From Xylocopa sonorina (taxonomy: Eukaryota; Arthropoda; Insecta; Hymenoptera; Apidae), in the NCBI RefSeq assembly GCF_050948175.1, contig NW_027490093.1, positions 1,178,001-1,242,000 of the forward strand: a stretch of 64,000 nt of DNA. The letters are read 5' to 3'. This document shows, piece by piece, positions 57,361 through 64,000 of this stretch (its first letter is position 1; each line of letters starts with the position of its first letter). The translations under genes were made by a program, and so were the position numbers. A model generated the notes under the pieces. That model saw only the letters and a list, made by a program, of their open reading frames with translations, had not been told where the DNA came from and did no database searches.

Positions 57361-57364
57361 GTGC

Positions 57365-57440
57365 ATGAATGAAATATATACATATATTCACTTAAATCTA
57401 GGTGTGTGTTGGTGTGTATGTACATATATGAGTAGTGTGC
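57365..57440. other. Low-complexity TG/TA stretch in insert
   Basis: Alternating purine-pyrimidine runs (ATATATACATATATTC and GTGTGTGTTGGTGTGTATG) about 300 bp from the right end. No further function can be assigned. Confidence 0.6.
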
Positions 57441-57728
57441 TTATTCTAATCCCACATGTACGAGAAGTACGTATAGGGCTTCGTGATCGCTGGGGATTCG
57501 ACCCAGTATGTGTCGGAAAGCTCCTCGCCCTCGTAATACGGGGTGAAGTCCTCCCCCTCGTGTGTGGAGATCGCGCGTGGGCGCGGCATGCTGCATCCTT
57601 CTTCCCTCTCGTACCTTTGTCTCCTTCTGTAGGGACGGCGAGTCGGCGGGTGGCCCGTGTGCAGGGGCTCCGGATACGGATGCTGGGGATGATGAGGTGG
57701 ACGCCGGAGGGTGGCAGGCGGTACGCCT

Positions 57729-57737
57729 GACGTTACA
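57729..57737 (-). repeat. Right terminal inverted repeat of insert
   Basis: GACGTTACA, the reverse complement of TGTAACGTC, ends directly at the satellite sequence CTAGCAAGG. It pairs with the left terminal repeat. Confidence 0.7.
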
Positions 57738-58575
57738 CTAGCAAGGAAGCTTCGCATTTACATTCCTTTGAAGTGAATACGAGGTATTCATAACACTCCA
57801 CAATGAATATTATATGTTATCATGAAACATATAAATGAGGATCGATTTCGCGTTTTAAGCAGCATTAAAATTCCTATGCTACGATTCGTAGACAGCTGCA
57901 AACGCTATTTCCTAGCAAGGAAGTGCCGCATTTACATTCTTTTGAAGTATATACGCTTCATACATAACACTCCACAATGAATATTGTATCTGATCATGAA
58001 ACATAGGAATGAGATGCGATATCGCGATTTAAGAAGCATTAGTACTCTATTGCTTCGATACGTAGACATCTGGAAACGTAATTTCCTAGAAAGGAAGTGT
58101 CGCATTTACATTAATTTGAAGTGTAGAAGAGGAATACATAACACTTCGTAATGGATATTATATCTTATCATGACAGATAGAAATGAAATGCAATATCGCG
58201 TTTTGGGAAGCATTAGAACTCTAATGCTACGATACGTAGATATCTGCCAACGCTATTTCCTAGCAAGGAAGTGTTGCATTTACATTCATTTGCAGTGTAT
58301 GCGAGGTATACAAGACATTTCGCAATGAATATAACATCCTACCATGAATTTTAGAAATGAGGAGCGATATCGCGTTTTAAGAAGCATTAGGACACTGTTG
58401 CTCCGATTCGTAGACATCTGCAAACGCTACTTCCTAGCAAGGGGAGAGTCGCATTTACATTCTTTTGAAGTGTATGTGAGGTACACATGACACTTCGCAA
58501 TGAATATTATATCTTGTCATGAGACATAGAAATGGGATGGGATATCGATATTTAAGAAGCATTAGTACCCCATTG
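57738..58575. repeat. Nine-monomer-offset duplicate, copy 1
   Basis: Matches 59305-60142 at an exact offset of 1567 bp with no net drift. For example, TGAATATTATA followed by CTTGTCATGAGACATAG starts at 58501 and 60068. Shared rare variants are GTATATACGCTTCATACAT, GACAGATAGAAATG, AACATCCTACCATGAATT, CAAGGGGAGAGTCGC and GGGATGGGATATCGATATT. The copy begins exactly at the right border of the LTR-like insert, so its left part is cut off there. Confidence 0.92.
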
Positions 58576-58675
58576 CTACGACACGTAGACATCCGCAAAC
58601 GTTATTTCCCAGCAAGGAAGTGCCGCATTTACATTCATCTGAAGTTTATGCGAGGTATACATGACACTCCACAAT

Positions 58676-59281
58676 GAATATTTTATCTTATCATGAAAAA
58701 TGGAAGTGAGATGCGATATCTCGTTTTAAGACGCATTGGAACTCTATTGCTTCGATACGTAGATATCTGCAAACGCTATTTCCCAGCAAGGAAGTGTCGC
58801 ATTTACATTCATTTGAAATGTAGAAGAGGAATACATAACACTTCGCAATGAATATTGTATCTTATCATGAAATATAGAAATGAGATGCGACATCGCGTTC
58901 TAAAAAGCGTTAAAATTCTATGGCTTCGATAAATAGACATTTGGAAACGCTATCTCCTAGCAAGGAAGTATGTTATTTACAATCTTTTGAAGTGAATACG
59001 AGATATACATAACACTCGACAATGAATATTATATCTTATCATGAAACATAGAAATGGGATGCGATATCGCGTTTTGAAAAGCATTAGTAATATAATGCTA
59101 CGATACGTAGACATCTGCAGACCATATTTCCTAGCAAGGAAGTTTCGCATTTACATTCCGTTGAAGTGAATACGAAGTATTCATAACACTCCACAATGAA
59201 TATTATATGTTATCATGAAACATAGAAATGAGGATCGATTTCGCGTTTTAAGAAGCATTAGAATTCCTATGCTGTGATTAG
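58676..59281. repeat. Long-range duplicate of 1320-1925
   Basis: About 600 bp matching the far left of the window at a constant offset of 57356 bp, checked at GAAAAATGG (1339/58695) and AGTATGTTAT (1611/58967). Shared rare variants are TTTGAAATGTAGAAGAGG, CATCGCGTTCTAA, TCTATGGCTTCGATAAATAG, AAGTATGTTATTTACAATC and TTAGTAATATAATGCTACG. Confidence 0.9.
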
Positions 59282-59304
59282 TAGACATCTGCAGACGCTA
59301 CTTT

Positions 59305-60142
59305 CTAGCATGGAAGTTTCGCATTTACATTCCTTTGAAGTGAATACGAGGTATTCATAACACTCCACAATGAATATTATATGTTATCATGAAACATATA
59401 AATGAGGATCTATTTCGCGTTTTAAGCAGCATTAGAATTCCTATGCTACGATTCGTAGACAGCTGCAAACGCTATTTCCTAGCAAGGAAGTGCCGCATTT
59501 ACATTCTTTTGAAGTATATACGCTTCATACATAGCACTCCACAATGAATATTATATCTGATCATGAAACATAGGAATGAGATGCGATATCGCGATTTAAG
59601 AAGCATTAGTACTCTATTGCTTCGATACGCAGACATCTGGAAACGTAATTTCCTAGAAAGGAAGTGTCGCATTTACATTGATTTGAAGTGTAGAAGAGGA
59701 ATACATAACACTTCGTAATGGATATTATATCTTATCATGACAGATAGAAATGAGATGCAATATCGCGTTTTGGGAAGCATTAGAACTCCAATGCTACGAT
59801 ACGTAGATATCTGCCAACGCTATTTCCTAGCAAGGAAGTGTTGCATTTACATTCATTTGCAGTGTATGCGAGGTATACAAGACATTTCGCAATGAATATA
59901 ACATCCTACCATGAATTATAGAAATGAGGAGCGATATCGCGTTTTAAGAAGCATTAGGACACTGTTGCTCCGATTCGTAGACATCTGCAAACGCTACTTC
60001 CTAGCAAGGGGAGAGTCGCATTTACATTCATTTGAAGTGTATGCGAGGTACACATGACACTTCGCAATGAATATTATACCTTGTCATGAGACATAGAGAT
60101 GGGATGGGATATCGATATTTAAGAAGCATTAGAACCCTATTG
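59305..60142. repeat. Nine-monomer-offset duplicate, copy 2
   Basis: Second copy of 57738-58575. It gives the uninterrupted version of the monomer that the insert splits on its right side: upstream of 59305 the satellite continues normally (GCAGACGCTACTTT). Confidence 0.92.
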
Positions 60143-61089
60143 CTACGATACGTAGACTTCTGCAAACGCTATTTCCTAGCAAGGAAGTGTCGCATTTACA
60201 TTCTTTTGAAGTGAATACGAGGTATAAATAACACTTCACAATGAATATAACATCTTACCATGAAACATAGAAATGAGATGCAATATCCCGTTTTGAGAAG
60301 CATTAGAACTCTAATGCTACGATACGTAGATATCTGCAAACGCTATTTCCTAGCATGGAAGTGTCGCATTTACATACTTTTGATGTGATACGAGGTATGC
60401 ATAACACTGCACAATGAATGTTATATCTTATCATGAAGCATAGAAATGAGATGCGATATGGCGATTTAAGAAGCAGTAGATCTCGATTGCTTCAATACCT
60501 GGCCATCTGCCAACGCTATTTCCTAGCAAGGAAGTGTCGCATTTACATCCATTTGAAGTGTATGCGAGGTATACAAGACACTTCGCAATGAATATTACAT
60601 CTTATCATGAAACATAGGAATGAGATGCGATATCGCGTTTTGATAAGCACCAGAACTCAATTGCTTCTTACGTAGACATCTGCAAACGCTATTTCCTAGC
60701 AAGGAAGTGTCGCATTTACATTCTTTTGAGGTGAATACGAGGTATACATAACACTCCATAATGAATATTATATCATATCATGAATCATAGGAATGAGATG
60801 CGATATCGTGTTTTAAGATGAATAAGAACTCTATTGCTTCGATACGCAGACGTCTGCAAACGCTACTTCCTAGCAAGGAAGTGTCGCATTATATTCTTCT
60901 GATGTGAATCCGAGATATACATGACACTTCGCAATGAATATTATATCTTATTATGAAACATAGAAATGAGATGCGATATCGCGATATAAGGTGCATTAGA
61001 ACTTTATTGCTACGATACGTAGACATCTGCAAACGCTATTTCCTAGCAAGGAAGTGTCGCATTTACATTCATTTAAAGTGTATGCGAGG

Positions 61090-64000
61090 TATACATAACA
61101 CTTCGCAATGAATATTATATGTTGTCATGAAACATAGAAATGAGATGCGATATCTCGTTTTAAGAAGCATTATAACATGCTTGCTACGATACGTAGACAT
61201 CTGCAAACGTTATTTGCTAGCAAGGAAGTGTCGCATTTACATTCATTTGAAGTGCATGCGATGTATACGTGACACTTCGCAATTAATATTATATCCTATC
61301 AAGAAACATAGAAATGAGATGCGATATCTGGTTTTAAGAAGCATTATAACACGCTTGCTACGATACGTAGACATCTGCAAACTCTATTTCCTAGCAAGGA
61401 AGTGTCGCATTTACATTCATTTGAAGTGAATACGAGGAATACATGAAACTTCGCAATGAATATTATTTCTTATCGTGAAGCATAGAAATGAGATGCGATA
61501 TTCCGTTTCAAGAAGCATTAGAACTCTATTTCTTCGATACGTAGACGTCTGCAAACGCTATTTCCTAGCAAGGAACTGTCGCATTTACATTCATTTGAAG
61601 TGTATGCGAGGTATACATATCACTTCGCAATCAATATTATATCTTGTCGTGAAACATAGATATGAGATGCGATCTCGCGATATAAGAAGCATAAGAACTC
61701 TATTGCTACGATACGTAGACATCTGCAAACGCTATTTCCTAGCAAGGAAGTGTCGCATTTACATTCTTTTGAGGCGAATACGATGTATACATAACACTCC
61801 ACAATGAATATTATATCTTATCGTGAAACATAGATCTGAGATTCGATCTTGCGATATAAGGAGCATAAGAACTCTATTGCTACGATACGTAGACATCTGC
61901 CAACGCTATTTCCTAGCAAGGAAGTGTCGCATTTACATTCATTTGAAGTGTATGCAAGGTATACATAACACTTCGCAATGAATATTATATGTTATCATGA
62001 AACATAGAAATGAGGTGCGATATATCGTTTTATGAATCATTATGACACGCTTGCTACGATACGTAGACATCTGCAAACGCTATTTCCTAGCAGGGAAGAG
62101 TAGCATTTACATTCCTCTGAAGTGAATACAAGGTATACGTGAATCTTCGCAATGAATAATATATCTTATCATGAAACATAGATATGAGATGCGATATCCC
62201 ATTTCAAGGAGCATTACAACTCTATTGCTACGATACGTAGACATCTGCAAACTCTATTTGCTAGCAAGGAAGTGTCGCATTTACATTCTTCTGAAGTGAA
62301 TACAAGGTATACATGACACTTCGCAATTAACATTATATCCTATCAAGAAACATAGAAATGAGATGCGATATCTGGTTTTAAGAAGCATTATAACACGCAT
62401 GCTACGATACGTAGACATCTGCAAACTCTATTTCCTAGCAAGGAAGTGTCGCATTTTCATTCATTTGAAGTGAATACGAGGAATACATGAAACTTCGCAA
62501 TGAATATTATTTCTTGTCATGAAGCATAGAAATGAGATGCGATATTCCGTTTCAAGAAGCATTAGAACTCTATTGCTTCGATACGTAGACGTCTGCAAAC
62601 GCTATTTCCTAGCAAGGCATTGTCGCATTTACATTCATTTGAAGTGTATGCGAGGTATACATAACACTCCACAATGAATATTATATCTTATCGTGAAACA
62701 TAGATATGAGATTCGATCTTGCGATATGAGAAGCATAAGAACTCTATTGCTACGATACGTAGACATCTGCAAACGTTATTTCCTAGCAAGGAAGTGTCGC
62801 ATTTACATTCTTTTGAAGTGAATGCGAGGTATACATGACACTTCGCAATTTATATTATATCTTATCATGAAACATAGACATGAGATGCGATATCCCGGTT
62901 CAAGAAGCATTAGAACTCTATTGCTTCGATACGTAGACATCTGCAATCGCTACGTCCTAGCAAGGAACTGTCGCATTTACATTCATTTGAAGTGTATGCA
63001 AGGTGTACATAACACTTCGCAATGAATATTATATGTTATCACGAAACATAGAAATGAGGTGCGATATATCGTTTTATGAATCATTATGACACGCTTGCTA
63101 CGATACGTAGACATCTGCAAACGCTATTTCCTAGCAGGAAAGAGTAACATTTACATTCTTCTGAAGTGAATACAAGGTATACATGACACTTCGCAATTAA
63201 TATTATATCTTATCATGAAACATAGAAATGAGATGCGATATCCCGTTTCAAGAAGCATTAGAACTCTATTTCTTCGAAACGTAGACATCTGCAATCGCTA
63301 TTTCCTAGCAAGGAAGTGTCGCATTTACATTCATTTGAAGTGTATGCGAGGTATACATAACACTTCGCAATCATATTATATCTTGTCGTGAAACATAGAT
63401 ATGAGATGCGATCTCGCGATATAAGAAGCATAAGAACTCTATTGCTACGATACGTAGACATCTGCAAACTCTATTTCCTAGCAAGGAAGTGTCGCATTTA
63501 CATCTTTTGAAGTGAATGCGAGGTATACATGACACTTCGCAATTAATACTATATCTTATCATGAAACATGGAAATGAGATGCGATATCCCGTTTCAAGAA
63601 GCATTAGAACTCTATTGCTTCGATATGTAGTCATCTGCAATCGCTACTTCCTAGCAAGGAACTGTCGCATTTACATTCATTTGAAGTGTATGCGAGGTAT
63701 ACATATCACTTCGCAATGAATATTATATCCTATCGTGAAACATATATATGAGATGCGATCTGGCGATATAAGAAGCATTAGAACTCTATTGCTACGATAC
63801 GTAGACATCTGCAAACGTTATTTCCTAGTAAGGAAGTGTCGCATTTACATTCTATTGAAAGGAATACGAGGTATACATGACACTTCGCAATGAATATGAT
63901 ATCTTATCATGAATCATAGAAATGAGATGCGTTATGACGGTTTAAGAAGCATTATAATTCTATTGGTTCGATACGTAGACATCTGCAAATGATATATCCT
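61090..64000. repeat. Homogenised zone, right end (types a-e)
   Basis: About 17 monomers of the a-e types reappear: type a at 61110 (ATTATATGTTGTCATG, GCATTATAACATGCTTGC), type b at about 61455 (ATTATTTCTTATCGTGAAGC), type e at about 61640 and type d at about 61810 (TCTGAGATTCGATCTTGCG). The order is shuffled and I see no clean 870-bp unit. A b-type block is repeated at about 62500. The array runs off the window end in mid-monomer. Confidence 0.87.

Larger units (their letters stand above)
56177..57737. mobile_element. LTR-like insertion (probable solo Ty3/gypsy-type LTR)
   Basis: 1561 bp with no similarity to the satellite. It begins TGTCACGTCCCGAGG and ends GCCTGACGTTACA. The ends form an imperfect inverted repeat (TGTCACGTC against TGTAACGTC read from the other end, 8 of 9 matching) with TG...CA termini, as retroviral-type LTRs have. 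Inside are AATAAA signals, a TATA-like TATAAAG, a 27-bp minisatellite and a GC-rich tract, but no gag or pol motif. I see no second copy of the element in the window, so a solo LTR left by LTR-LTR recombination fits best; an LTR fragment or another transposon type is possible. Transcription strand is undecided. No target-site duplication: flanks are GATAC on the left and CTAGC on the right, with monomer phases 26-49 (24 bp) missing between them. Confidence 0.7.
57738..64000. repeat. 174-bp satellite array, right part
   Basis: This is the same satellite and the same orientation as the left part. It resumes at phase 50 of the monomer (CTAGCAAGGAAG) directly after the LTR-like insert and runs to the window end, so the array continues beyond the window. 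The first 3.4 kb are divergent monomers with a nine-monomer duplication. From about 61090 they belong to the a-e types seen at 1960-13520. No gene is present. Confidence 0.96.

Noticed and set aside
56986..57425. Several overlapping open frames of 120-126 codons on both strands over the minisatellite and GC-rich tract
   Set aside because: Four or more frames are open at once because the DNA is GC-rich and the 27-bp unit is a multiple of three. The peptides are low-complexity Arg/Pro/Gly-rich repeats.
56177..57737. A complete retrotransposon or endogenous virus
   Set aside because: The insert is only 1.56 kb, with no reverse transcriptase, integrase or protease motifs and no paired LTR.
1..64000. 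CENP-B box (TTCG-N4-A-N2-CGGG)
   Set aside because: The closest satellite stretch, CTTCGATACGTAGAC, lacks the required A and CGGG positions. I saw no match in the monomers I checked by eye.
1..64000. Telomeric repeats such as TTAGG or TTAGGG
   Set aside because: No tandem run of either motif is visible, so nothing indicates a chromosome end.

Overview
The window is almost entirely one tandem satellite DNA. The repeat unit is about 174 bp, AT-rich and head-to-tail on one strand, from base 1 to base 56176 and again from 57738 to 64000. By arithmetic that is roughly 359 monomers. The array is broken once, by a 1561-bp piece of unrelated sequence (56177-57737). That piece has TG...CA ends and short terminal inverted repeats, and I read it as a solo LTR or LTR fragment of a Ty3/gypsy-like retrotransposon. 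I find no protein-coding gene, rRNA, tRNA, CRISPR array or prokaryotic feature. The organism is a eukaryote; an insect or other arthropod is my guess from the satellite and LTR style, but the sequence does not prove it. The setting is most likely centromeric or pericentromeric heterochromatin, also an inference.

Layout. (1) 1-1960: divergent monomers with a local four-monomer (696 bp) duplication. (2) 1960-13520: a homogenised zone built from five recognisable monomer types (called a to e here). At 4441-7050 they form a clean five-monomer higher-order repeat (HOR) of 870 bp, three copies in register. Elsewhere the same types are shuffled. (3) 13520-61090: older, divergent monomers with many local segmental duplications: a 2050-bp offset pair at 14135/16185, a 1215-bp pair at 21960/23175, a four-copy marker module at 32.6-37.7 kb and a dimer pair at 50.5 kb. 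It also contains a few badly truncated monomers (14.45, 16.5 and 25.9 kb). (4) 56177-57737: the LTR-like insert, lying in zone 3. (5) 57738-60142: a nine-monomer (1567 bp) repeat beside the insert. (6) 61090-64000: the a-e family again, as in zone 2.

The array therefore shows layered evolution: young, homogenised blocks at both ends and an older, shuffled middle. Several haplotype blocks are shared over 15-57 kb. Because 174 is 58 x 3, reading frame is kept from monomer to monomer. This explains why many open frames of 60-138 codons appear on both strands; they are by-products of the repeat and not genes.
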